Shown: positions 45,165-56,589 of the stretch, one piece after another | Layout of the letters: each line of letters starts with the position of its first letter | Numbering within the stretch: the stretch's first letter is position 1 | Source: Brachionus rotundiformis | Taxonomy: Eukaryota; Rotifera; Eurotatoria; Ploima; Brachionidae | Direction of reading: 5' to 3' | Assembly (NCBI GenBank): GCA_016802295.1 | Contig: JAESIW010000137.1 | Location: 6,565,302 to 6,629,301, forward strand | DNA length: 64,000 nt | The notes under the pieces: generated by a model | Seen by the model: only the letters and a program-made list of their open reading frames with translations | Told to the model about the DNA's origin: nothing | The model's database searches: none | Translations under genes and position numbers: made by a program

Positions 45165-48100
45165 ATGGATGAGACAAAAAAAGCTCCAATCGAGCTCAGT
45201 CTGTGCGCAGTGAAGGAGTTCTTGTGGACCAAAGGCGGCAAATGCAAATACTCAGAGCTGTTCGAGCACTTCCGCAGCTCAATTACCGAATCAGAGCATG
45301 GTAAAGCCATCATTGGCATTTTAATAGTCTAAATAAACTTTTTTCCAGATGAAAAGTTCCAAGAGTTTATATCCAACATAGCTGTAAAGAAATACGATGA
45401 GCCAAACGAAGAGTGGGTTATTCTGAAGAAAAAGTTCCAAGATCCGGCAAACGCGCACTCTGGCTTCTTTGCGAGCACTTTTCAAAAGACCAAGAACAAC
45501 TTGTCCAAACTGTCCAATAAAGCATTCCAGAAAGACAAAGAAAACAAATTGAACATGTCGGAGAGCATCGAGAGCTCGCCAAAGCGAAGCAGCTCGCTCA
45601 TGAGCCTTGCCAATGTGAACGCCGAGTCGCAAGATGCCGAGCCTGGTGCCAAGATCGGAGCATCCTTGTCAATGCAGTCACTGAACTCCACCATTGTGGA
45701 CGAGCAGACCAAATCGGTAAAGGAACAAGCCAGAGAGCTGAACCGCAAGAACACCGAGTCCGAACTCAGACTACGGGCCAGGAACATGTCCGAATCGAAG
45801 CTTTCGCTTGCCAAAAGCACTCCCAGGGTCAACAAGCATGAAGAGGTTGAGTATTTCGACTTTTCTGATGTAAGACAATTAACAAGTCTAGTCTTTGTAA
45901 TTAATTTGGTTAACCAAAGCCCCAAGCGCATGAAAAAGAGTGGATTTTGGTATGCTCAAGAGGCGATTACATGCAAATAGCCAAGTTGTTGTTCAAACAG
46001 CCCTATCTTGCTCAAAAGAAGGACCCCTTTAATGTAAATTATGGCAACAAATTTCATCTTATCTAAAATTTATTTTATTAATTTTTAAAAGGGCGTAATT
46101 TTTTATTAAAAAATTTTATACATTTTTAAAATTAATTTATTCTAATTTGCCAATGTATGCTTGGACAGTATGTAAGTGTGTTATGGCAAATAGAATTTTT
46201 AAGAGAGATATTTTATTTTTTTTAAAAAAAGACTGTGGTACATTGGGCTTGTAAATATGGCAATTTAGATTTGCTCAAGTTGGTCGCTTCAACGCTGGAA
46301 AATGACGCCAAGACCAATCCCAAAGCGATCAGAATCAATCATTTAATCAACAGCAGGACAGTAAGTTACATAGCTTGGTTAACGCAATATCAATGAGATA
46401 GGAGCATTCCTTGACTCAAATACACATTGGTTCTTGATGGCATATTTTGCCAAAGGCTTGAGCAATTTAGTTTCTGATAGTGGGTTTAGACAAGCGACAA
46501 GGAAAAGAATAATCTTTAACAGATCCAACTAAGGTGCTATAGCTTAGACGCCACTTTTTGTTAGACAGAATCTTGTTAAACAAGTTCAACCTCGAGCTAC
46601 AATGCTCTTTGATTTCATCTATCATTTATTTAATAGATAATTTATTGTCAAATTTCATTAAGGTCATTTCTTTATTTTAAGTTAAAATAACAATCACCCT
46701 TTCTTTACCAAACAGACCAAAAAATGACACAAAAAGTTAGAATCAAAAGCATTTTAAGCTTTAAAATTATCAAATTATTACAGATTTTAGTCGGAATTTT
46801 CAACCATGCATCATGGAGGACTGAGGTTATCCTTTAATTAAGCAATTTTATTTAGTAATTATCAAAAGTATCAGGGGTTGTGAAGTTGGTTTCAATTCGA
46901 TCATTTCAATTCAGAAAAACTTGAATAACTATTTTACTAAAAGAGATAATTTAGTTATATAAAATGCTCAATTAAAAGCAAATTTTCTTTATTCAGTAAA
47001 ATAAGTCTGCAAAATACTCTGCAATTTTATGCATTTTGCACGTCATTAAAAAGTATTCAAATCAATTGTGCACTCACTTTGCAGAGTTTTTGCAGACATA
47101 TATTTTCGTATTAAGCAAAGTTGCTTAAACATTAAGCAGTTTACAGAACTAAATTAGTAAAAAAGTTAATCAAATTTTTCTGAATTGAAAAGAACTTCAC
47201 AGCCCCAAAGTATCAAAGATTAATCATAAAATTGTAAAGCTGATGAATAAGATTACAATCATGTCTCCAATTATTAGCTTTACTTCTTTTAGGAATATCA
47301 TTAATAAATATACTAAATAGGATAGTGCGGTATGTACATTCTAATGAGCTCATGTACATACCGCATTATCCTATTACATATAAGGGACATATGTGCCTAG
47401 CGCTCCCATCAAGATCTTCGAATATTTTAGCTTTTTCCGAAGTTTCAAAAAGTTTAAATAGTAGTGCTTTAGCTGCAGGAGTGTTCGACTTCGACAGAGA
47501 TGCCAACTTTTTTGTCTTATAATTTTTTTTTTCATTATTCACTCCTTGTGGAGCATAGGGTCATTACTTTTGATTTCCACTCAAGTCGATCTTTTGCCGT
47601 CACCCTGGCTTCTTCTTGGTGAGCTCTTTCGTGATTGTTGACCTCCATGTTACTGCTGGTCGTCCTACCTTACGTCGCCCTTGCGGTGTCCATTGAAGGG
47701 CCCTTTTTGGTATCCGTGTATCTTTCATTCTAAGTACATGTCCGAGCCATCGAAGCCTTTTGTTCTTGATGTATTGACTTAATGGCTCTGATTTTGTCAT
47801 TCTGTATAGGTCAGCATTCGACAGTGTCTCAGGCCAGTGTATCCCGAGAATCCTCGGCAGGCTTCCAGTGTCGAGTTCCAGGTGTTAAGGCTTTTTCTGT
47901 CAGATTCACTCATCCCCCAACATTCACTTCCGTACATCAATGTTGCTTTTACTAAACTGTTGTATAGTTTAAGCTTTGTTTCCTTGCTGTAGCTTTTTGA
48001 TTTCCATGCTGGTCGGAGTCTAGACACTCTTTGCTTTAGCAAGTCTATTCTTAATGTGTGTTCCCAAAGTTGTACTGATAGTGCTACCTAGGTATGTGAA

Positions 48101-49279
48101 TTCATTTACACACTCGATTTGTGTACCATCGATAGTGATCGGGGTATCCTTATAAAAAAAAATTAAATTTAAAGATTGACTAATAATAATAAATAAAAAA
48201 ATTAATTTTGTTTTAAATTTTTCTACTCAATTATATTGCTTAGAATTATGTGAATATAAAATAATTTTTTTTCCAAGAGAGTAAGATAAATTAATTGATG
48301 TAATAGTTGATTGACAATTTATTTAATTTTTACAATTAAATAAAATTCAAACAGTCGGTAAGTTATTGGTGAAAAATGGAGCTTTGGGTCCTAATATTTC
48401 ATTCCAAGGGCTACACATGTCTTCACATAGCGTACATGTACAACCACAGCGAACTTGTGCCATACTTAAAGACTTACGGTTTTTAAACTAATTAATAAAT
48501 TGTAAATTGGCAAAAAATTTAATTAAAGGAGCCGAGCCACTTACTGACTACAATGGCAAAAATGGCATTGACTACAGCCACGCTCAGTCTCTTCTGGAGC
48601 ATCATATTTTGGTCAACATGGACGACTCGCGGTCACCCGACGTCCTTAACGGTAGGTGCCACACCAACCAGATAAAGTCTCAATTATAGATAAATTTTAA
48701 CATATAGATAAATTATTTAAGAAATTAAAATATTGTAATTTTTATGCCCCAATATGCACATAATGTTGCTTTGACCACATAAACTGACCTTACCAGCTTT
48801 TCTTTTATAGCTTAAAAAGTCCATTAGTTGCTAATTAATTTTGTTTTTAAATTTTAATTAAACCAAGACGCGAGCAACTTGGTGAAGCGAAGTAACTCGG
48901 CTTTGGTTGGCAAGGAAAAGGACAAAGTTTGACCATTTGAATTTATTTTATAATTGTAAGCTATCTTTGGTAAAGGACAGTGTGGGCTTTTGTTCAATGA
49001 AAGGCCTGGAGAGCAGAAAAGTGAGGCCCAAAATAGTGACTCTCAATTTGGCCGATTCGCCTCTGCGACGCAATCAGCAGATTTTGGCCCACTCTTCGCC
49101 AATGAACCCTGTTGACCAGCTAATGCCTCCGCCAAAGACTACGAGCATTCAAAAACCCAAGACCAATGCCAAAAATCAGTAGATCCTATAAACACCTATT
49201 AAATAATTAAACTTTTATCTCTTTTAGATTCGAAGATAATGAAACTCTGCACGAATCCAAAGAAAATATTTTTGTTTAA
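45165..49279 (+). CDS. SOWAH-family ankyrin-repeat protein (sosondowah-like)
   Basis: Nine exons join in frame to 473 aa: 45165-45300, 45349-45869, 45920-46033, 46232-46360, 48409-48478, 48529-48651, 48868-48926, 48961-49178, 49228-49279. The N-terminus has the winged-helix-like SOWAH domain (LCAVKEFLWTKGGKCKYSEL, FQEFISNIAVKKYD). A Ser/Lys-rich linker leads to the ankyrin part: HEKEWILVCSRGDYMQIAKL, TVVHWACKYGNLDLLKLV, GYTCLHIAYMYNHSELV, GAEPLTDYNGKNGIDY. Molecular function of the family is poorly known. One 2048-nt intron contains a MITE and a LINE fragment. The 34-nt intron at 48927-48960 has a weak donor (GTTTGA), and the last exon join is less certain. Confidence 0.8.
46874..47206. mobile_element. 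Foldback MITE with 9-bp target-site duplication
   Basis: Left end GGGGTTGTGAAGTT and right end (reverse complement) GGGGCTGTGAAGTT form terminal inverted repeats, with further pairing at TTCAATTCAGAAAAA. The exact 9-bp sequence AAAGTATCA flanks it at 46865-46873 and 47207-47215. A damaged relative lies at 57603-57815. It sits in the long SOWAH intron. Confidence 0.85.
47318..47373. repeat. Hairpin with 22-bp arms
   Basis: 47318-47339 (TAGGATAGTGCGGTATGTACAT) pairs with 47352-47373 with one mismatch around a 12-nt loop. Confidence 0.8.
47540..48160 (-). pseudogene. LINE C-terminal fragment in a SOWAH intron
   Basis: Minus strand reads LVKATLMYGSECWGMSESD, then after a frameshift IKNKRLRWLGHVLRMKDTR and WTPQGRRKVGRPAVTWRS. 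This is the same LINE type as the fragments in the ATP9 introns and at 150-807. Confidence 0.8.
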
Positions 49280-49579
49280 AATAAGCTTTGTTTATTTAAT
49301 TAGTTTTTAAAAATAAATTGTATTCATATTTCTTTAATTATTATCTATTTATTTAATAAGCTAATTGTGTCAAAGTTGATGTTCAAATTTGGTTTTAAGC
49401 TACTGGCTATTCAGAGTCTAAGATGTTCAAGATGAGGTCTGTCACAGATTTGGCATCACAAATATTTTTCATTATTTAATAATAGATAATTTATTTTGAA
49501 AAATATATTTTTCTACCAAATATAATCATGCATTCAATAGTTATACAGAATTAATAAGATAAAATTGTTTTTTTTCTTG
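49280..49579. other. SOWAH 3' flank, no feature
   Basis: AT-rich; nothing recognised. Confidence 0.4.
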
Positions 49580-50083
49580 AGTTTATCTTTTGTTAATCTA
49601 GTATGTAAAAAATTTGGTTAGATTTTGCCAAATTAAATTTAGAACTCGGTGCATTTAGAAATTTGCCATTTATTGGAAAAGCATTGGATTGGTGTTTTTC
49701 AATTGGTCAAATGAAAAGTTTGGTCATTCGAAATGTCCGAAAATTTTAAATAATTTTCAACTTAATAATAAATTGGTCAATAATTAAGACAATTTTTTTT
49801 TCCTGATTTAAATTTTTTCTCTTAAATAATTAATTTTAAATTAAAATAAAAAATAAAATATTTAATTTAACAAAAGAATAAAAAAGGACAATTAACTTAT
49901 CTATTTAAAATTTATTTTAATGAATTAATGAAATGGACAAGAGCTTTCCTGAGACTCTAGCGGCTGCCCGGCATCTAAAAGAATCGTTCAAATGCATAAA
50001 TTGGTAAATATTTGCCAAAATAGAATAAAAATGAATACTTTTTTGTCAATAAAGCAATACTCTACCATTGGAACCATACTTCA
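49580..50083 (+). pseudogene. Inverted duplicate of the BARD1 5' region (promoter, exon 1, start of exon 2)
   Basis: Exon 1 is repeated without a change at 49933-50003 (MDKSFPETLAAARHLKESF), followed by the same intron and the first 29 nt of exon 2 (50055-50083). Homology then stops, so only the first RING cysteines (Cys21, Cys24) are present and translation would end after about 16 unrelated codons. Upstream DNA back to about 49580 matches BARD1 upstream sequence with deletions. It is a truncated copy on the opposite strand. Confidence 0.85.
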
Positions 50084-50317
50084 TATTATTTCTTACATGT
50101 GGTATCTTCTATCTAATTAAATAAATTTATCAAAAACATTTATTTTTTTCTCTAAATAGCTTCTAGTTCAAATTAATTTAAATTAAAAAATATTCTCCTA
50201 ATTAAAATCATCATCTCACCTGTGAAAATAAAAAATTTTTCTCATTTTTTTAGTTTATAGTTTTATTTCCGTGACTATTTATCTAAAGTAAATATCTATT
50301 TTTAATAATGTCAATGA

Positions 50318-50542
50318 ATGAAAGTGGCCAGTCGTGTTTGTTCAGATGTCTTGGCCATTTGGATCAAACACGAGCTTCTCGAAGACGCTCAGCTAAAGAT
50401 TGTGCTCGATACCAAATTGGGTGGTCAAGACCTACTTGGATTAAGAGGCGTGGAGCTAATCATGGACAAATATTGGCCATGTACTTGCACAGATATGTCC
50501 AAAATGACAAAAATTATATTTGTTTTAAACTGTAGCTCCTAA
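50318..50542 (+). CDS. Unrecognised coding-like ORF
   Basis: The 74-codon frame MKVASRVCSDVLAIWIKHEL, continuing to KLGGQDLLGLRGVELIMDKYW, has codon composition and amphipathic character like real exons here, and lies just past the BARD1 duplicate. I do not recognise the family. It may be a single exon or a gene fragment carried with the duplication. An overlapping frame at 50308 looks like its shadow. Confidence 0.35.
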   Translation: MKVASRVCSDVLAIWIKHELLEDAQLKIVLDTKLGGQDLLGLRGVELIMDKYWPCTCTDMSKMTKIIFVLNCSS

Positions 50543-52808
50543 TCCCGCACTTAACCAAGCGATTAGATAATAGCCAAGAATTTTGTTAGCTTGAGATAAA
50601 CAAGGAAACAATTTTAATTACTTTTATTCAAATTAAAGGCCTTGATCAAGACGTCAGTCCAATTTCCGCTTAGGATTTCAAGCTCTATTAAAAACCTTGC
50701 CAAAAGTGTCACCAAACGAGCCTAAGTTTATGATGCATGAAAGATAAATTGCTTAAATTTATAGATAAATGGCTATAATAGATAGAAAGATAGATAGATT
50801 AGTTCAAGATATGTGTAAATAGGTTAAGCCAAGATTTAGCATTGGGCTAATTAATTCAAATGAAGTTAGACTTTAGATCAATTTGGAGTTATGCAAAGCA
50901 TTTTTGGCTTGTTGGTACCTTGGTTAATTATTTCCACTTCAAAGTCTGAAATTAATCATAATTTTGGTTTGAAATTAAATTATTATTCTAATTTCTAAAA
51001 ATCTCAGGTAGACCTTTTTTTCACCAAATGTTAAACCGGTGACTCAGCAAATAAATAATCAAGCAAACTTTGGCAAAGTTTATTCTTTATAATTTTTAGA
51101 ATTCAAGAATAGATTTTTTTATTTAAATTTAAAACATAGTCAGATAAAAATAGATAATAATTTTTATTATTCAAATACATGAGGTACCATGCACATGGTC
51201 GAGCTAGCTAATCGATTTAGTTGAACCATGCTCAAGTTTGCACACCTCATTTGCTCAATTGTAGTAACATGAATGGTTATTCTCGCCCTACATATTTATA
51301 GAATATGTATGTCAAGACAATTAAGATATCTCCTTGTAAAATTAGTGTGATACAAATTTTGAAATATTTAAACTATTTTTGCAAAGGTATCAAATCTAAT
51401 AGTAGTTGTTCGTCTCCTTTATTGATACCTTTTGGAGACAAGACTGTAATTTATTTCAGTACGGAACCATTCAGTTAGGAAAAAACGATGTCTAACACAC
51501 ACTGATCAGGTTAACCTTTTCCAGTCCATTGACTAATTTGTACATTTCAATCAAGTCCCTTCTTACTCTTCTTTTACTCAACCTTGTCAAAACCACTTTA
51601 GTCGGCCTCAATTTAAAAGTTAAAATATTTTTTTAACATTAAAATTGTCCACTGTGTACGACAGAGGCGTTGTAAGACTCATCTCCTTGCTTAAACGTCC
51701 GACCTTGTGCTTGTATTCCAAATTCAGTCTCAGATTTAATGAAGGAATTTTTTATATTAAGATCCTTGAGGTAGAAAATATTATTAATTATTTATTTATT
51801 TGTACCGAGCTAAAATGGTTTAATAAAAAATTTTAAAAAATTTTATTGTAACAGGAATTGACAGGCAAATCATGATTAAATTATATTTGAGGTTTTAGCT
51901 GAAAGAGAAGAAATAGTTAGGTAGCAATTACACAATGAAGTCCGGTATTCGAGATATCTTGATCCGAAGCCTGGTTTACATTCTTCAACCAGTTTGACCA
52001 CTAATGGAACAGAATTACTTAGTCCAGTCCTCACATATCTCTCACTCAATTCAACCAGTCGATTTGAGATGTTAGTAGTTTAAGTTTATTAGAGGCCTCG
52101 TGATGTAAAATGTTAGTGGCAGTATCATAATTTAGTTTAAGTATAGACATAGATCTAACGGCAGAGAATTGGATAACCTGTAATTTTGTCATAAGTTAGG
52201 CGAGCTGTGCATGCGTGAACGTGAATGTAACAAATGTGTTAGTAAATGAATGACTTGAGAACCGAGGGATCTGATTGGTCATCATCCATAACGGTTGCGA
52301 TTTTAGCCCATTACTCCAACAGCGACTGATTTTGTGTCTTATCGCAATTTTTTCATCACCATTTAGCACAATGCTCTCTCCTGCTTTAGTAAAAAGCTAA
52401 TTTATGATTATTAAGGTCAAAATTTATAAATAAAAATTTAAATTAAAAAATAAACCATTTAAGTGAAGTATTATTTATATTTCCTTTTAAAAAGTAAAAA
52501 TAATTTAAAACCGAGGCATAATTTGGCCAATTTTGCTATGTGTTTGACCTTGTTGGCACAACTTTCAATCCTGTGACAACTCCTAATCTTTTATTTGTTG
52601 TATAATATTTAAATTAAAACAAATCCAAACAATAAGTTAACAAATTGCTTTCTATTTTGTTCTAAAAAAAGTTAAGTTTGTTCAAAGGCCAGCCAATTGG
52701 CTTGGCTAATTATTCTCTCATATATGGAATTGAATTAAATTAGAAAAAAATTCAAATTAATTAAATTTAGAAATAGTTTAATGAACCAATAAGTTTTGTT
52801 GTAAGACA
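50543..52808. other. Gene-poor region with a LINE remnant
   Basis: 51440-51640 (minus) reads RRVRRDLIEMYKLVNGLEKV, a LINE thumb fragment. 52060-52230 may be another decayed piece. No gene recognised. Confidence 0.45.
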
Positions 52809-55800
52809 ATGGTTGTGGAGTACACGGAGTTCAAGCATTGTTTTGGGGTAAGAAACACTTGACCAAAGTGAAAAAGTGACACCTAAAGAGACTTATTTTT
52901 ACCCAAGGGTCCGAGTGGTTTCGAAGAGCTCAAGAAGTATATGCGCATTGGCAACGATTTTTGCAAAGACCTTGCCAGTGTGCTGACAGAGCGGGCCGAC
53001 AGCGAGCTGGCCTACGCCAAGAACTTGAACAAGTCGAGCCTCCGACTGCAGAAGCTGGCCAAGGACTTTCACGGCAACTTGTCGGACGCCTGGCTCCAAG
53101 TATCGCTGCAGTTCGACGCCGAGGCCGAAATGCACCGCTCGCTAGGCAACACTCTGCACGAGGAAGTGGTCAAGCCCATCAAAATCCTCGTCGACAACAA
53201 CAACAAGTCCCGCAAGCCCATCGAGCTCAAGGTCGACAAAGCAGTCCGCAATTACGCGGACAAAAAGGCCGAAGACTACAAGGTCAGTTCAGCAGACCAT
53301 TTTTTTGTCTTATTAATAAAATTAAAATTTGCTTCCTTTTTTATTTAAAATTAACTATTGATCAATTTTGTTATCTCTTTAAAATATCAAGAACTTGTAT
53401 CTCCTGACAGTTTTATATACCATTTTGTAGAGAATTTTCTTCTGATTAAAATGAGCTATAATAATGCTAGTACCAACTAGGCACTTGATCTGAATTAAAG
53501 CTTTTTTGTATGTCTCCTCTTGATACTTCATTTCAAAGTTGATTCTGGAAATTGTGGTTGCAATTGTGGTACTACTTGTACACTTTAAGTGTGGTTAAGG
53601 CCGTAGGACTTTTTTCTGTCTGATCCAGTACCAGTACCACTTGAAAAAATAGCAATAAATAAGACTATTGTTAGCAGAAAGATGCCCGAGCTTGGTCAAA
53701 TGGGTCTGGTTGGGTATTTTGGTGAGAAAAGGACAAGAGTGTGTTTGGGCTGGTCATGACATTTAGCATGGCTATGATACTTGAACATGGTTTATTTGAA
53801 GACCTAGCTGTGCAACTAGAATTCTGATTGGGACTTCTGATAGTGCTCTGGTACACAAAATGTTCCAGTACCACTTCTACATAATAAAATTAAACAAAAA
53901 AAAATTATTAAGCAAAACAATGGTCTTTTGGTTAAAATTCTCTTTTATTATCTATTTAATGATTAAAATAAATTAAATTTGTTCAATTAAGTACCGGTCA
54001 CGGTGTTTTCAACTGGTGAAAGAGATAGAAAAGTCGATGTACAGTTTGGACGAGGCGCAGAAAGGCGTGGCGGGCAGACCGCCGAATACCAAGGACATAC
54101 AAAAGCTCGAGTGTCAGATAGCCAAGTCGCGCGAGCAGTTGGAAAAATCGGAGAGCAAATTTCACAAGGCTTGCTCGGCATTCGAGCTGGCCAGACAAGA
54201 CTGGAAGCTGGAGACAATGGACGCGTGCAGCCAAATGCAGCTGATTGAGCTGGACCGACTGAGCCAATTGGAACAATTCATCAAGAAAATAGCCATACAA
54301 ATGGGTTTGATGTCGAAAAAAAGGCTCAAAATTAGCGATGTATACCAAAGTTTGGATCTAAATGTACAGCAAGATATAGGCTTGGCATGCAAGAAGTATG
54401 GCACTGGTGGCAATGAGACAGATATGCATTTGTACGACATTTATGCCGAGAATACCAAGAACATGATGAACAAGGACCGTAGGATAGAGAACTTGACCAA
54501 ATGGGCCGACATGTTCAGAACAGATGTCAAAGCGCAGCTTAAGTCACGCGAGGGTCTCGAAAAGGTCAAGCTTTTTTCCAAAGAAAACCCCAACTTTAAC
54601 AGCAACGAGGCCGACGTAGATCTCAAGCTCGAGTCGGTCCGTTTGCTGCAAATTTTGTACCAAGCTAGCTTGTTCAAGATAGAGTACGCACTGGCCGAGC
54701 TGAGCGACCAGGCCAAGCCGGACAGCGACCTATTGAGCCGCATGAACACCACCTATGACCGTCAAGCAGTGCCTTGTACCACTCTCAAGCTCGCCGAAGA
54801 CAACTTAAGTGTCAACACACTCACTGTCGCTTCGGCGCCCTCGCCCACCCTTTCCCCCGGTAATGTTCAAACACCTATAAGAATGCCCATGCCTTGCTTT
54901 GATAGCAATTACACAAGTGGCGCAGAGTCGGTTGTGTCGACCAATTTGTCGTCCTCGTCGACTCTGTCCTCTTCATCGTCTTCTTTGACAAATAACCGGC
55001 ATTCTTGTATACTAACTGCTCCTGCACAGTTTGATAGACCATCGCATGCTTACTACACGACTAATATCGGCCTGAAAAACGCCGACTCTTTGCAGCTTAA
55101 TACTTATGATTCAATTAATAAAATAGTTGAAAATCAGTATAACAACAGCAATCGGTCTCTGTCAGATGGTAACTATTCTATCTTATTACTAGTTGTTTGA
55201 TAGTTCTGTTTCTAACTGGACTTAAAAAGTTTAACTGATTACTCAACAGCCTCAGTGCATGTCTGTTGGCATTCTACATGACGTACATGACCAAACCTTT
55301 TAGATCATCTTTGGCGTATCTTTATAGCTCAGGGTTTGGCACTGTAAAGTCTGAGTTTTATACTTTAGGGATTTAAGCCAAGAAATAATTAAACAATTTA
55401 ATTTAGTTAAAAGTTTATTAAATGGAATCCGAAATTATAACAATTAAGTAGTGGATTAAATAGTAGCGAAACCAGCTACAGACTATATAAGTTGAACGCT
55501 AAAAATATAAGTTGATCATTTAATAAATCATAAAAATTTAAGTTAATTCCATATTTAATTTGATTTGGGCAAAAACAAACATAATTGAATCAGCTAGACC
55601 ACGATTTTCTTCGATAAATAAGTGATCGATTATTGCTAATGAAGTCTTCGAACTATAGTCTATAACAATAATATAAGTATTTTTCTCCACATTATTAAGT
55701 TGCTTGCAAAAGGAGGTATTTATCTGATCGAACTTTTTATAATTACCGCGAAGGAAAGTCATATCCCAGCATACTGAACTGTTCTTTAATTGCTTTAAGA

Positions 55801-56386
55801 AGAATATCTTGGGTTTCATGTACAGTTGTTCAACCATCTCTAAAGTTTCTAACAGAGGTATCTAACAGCGGAAAATTTCTTGGTTCCCAGTGCTCTTTTA
55901 ACTAATAAATTTTGTCTCATGTCTATCATATTAATTTGATTGATTAAATCAGTTAATAAAAAGCAAATTATCTCTTTTATTTATTTTTTAAAAAGACTAA
56001 ATAACATATATGCTTTTATTGCAAGACAAAAAGCTGTGTGTGCATGCAGCCGATTTAACGCTTTTGGGGAAAAGTGCAAAATAAAGTTAACTTTTGTTCA
56101 GCTTTTATATTTTATTAAACAACTTATGCGTTCTTGGTAAAAATTAAGAAATAATTTCAATTTTGACATTTAAGATGACGACTCGGACTGGGATGACGAG
56201 CCAGCCAAGACAATAAGCAAATGCATGGCCAAGTTCGATTTTAAATCGACCCGTGATGACGAAATAACCATTCAAGCTGGTGACCAAATTGAAATTTTGG
56301 AGAAAAGAGATGATGGATGGTGGCGTGGCAAACTAAATGATAAAATTGGTTTATTCCCTAGCACATATGTCAGCCAAATAACATAA
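52809..56386 (+). CDS. NOSTRIN: Nostrin-like F-BAR and SH3 adaptor
   Basis: Exons 52809-52847, 52908-53282, 53992-55168 and 56175-56386 join in frame to 600 aa. An F-BAR domain (about residues 1-270: GNDFCKDLASVLTERADSEL, AYAKNL, MHRSLG, LVKEIEKSMYSLDEA) is followed by an HR1-like coiled segment (DRRIENLTKWADMF, EGLEKVKLFSKENPNF), a Ser-rich linker (LSSSSTLSSSSSS) and a C-terminal SH3 (CMAKFDFKSTRDDEITIQ, DDGWWRGKL, GLFPSTYV). Nostrin binds curved membranes and links them to dynamin/actin factors in endocytosis; in vertebrates it traffics eNOS. The domain order separates it from PACSIN and CIP4. The 1006-nt intron contains an antisense retroelement remnant; PPME1 starts 203 nt downstream. Confidence 0.85.
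55362..55930 (-). pseudogene. Repeat copy and LINE-like C-terminal remnant in a nostrin intron
   Basis: 55538-55837 (minus) parallels 4750-5060 (FFLKQLKNSSVCWD, KTSLAIIDHLFIEENRGLAD), with frameshifts upstream to 55920. 55362-55470 is a copy of the 36755/40330 dispersed repeat. Confidence 0.65.
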
Positions 56387-56589
56387 TGACAATAAAAGAT
56401 AATTTTTTTTAATTTATTTTTTTTATTTATTTTTGGTCAATGCCTCGGCTCGAGGTCTTTAAATTTTTGAACAGTATTATTTAATAAATATAAATATTTT
56501 AATAATTAAATCACTGTTAATTGATCAATGGCCTTAATTAGTCATTGAGTTAATTTACTTGTCCACCTAGAATTTAACTGTAAACTAAG

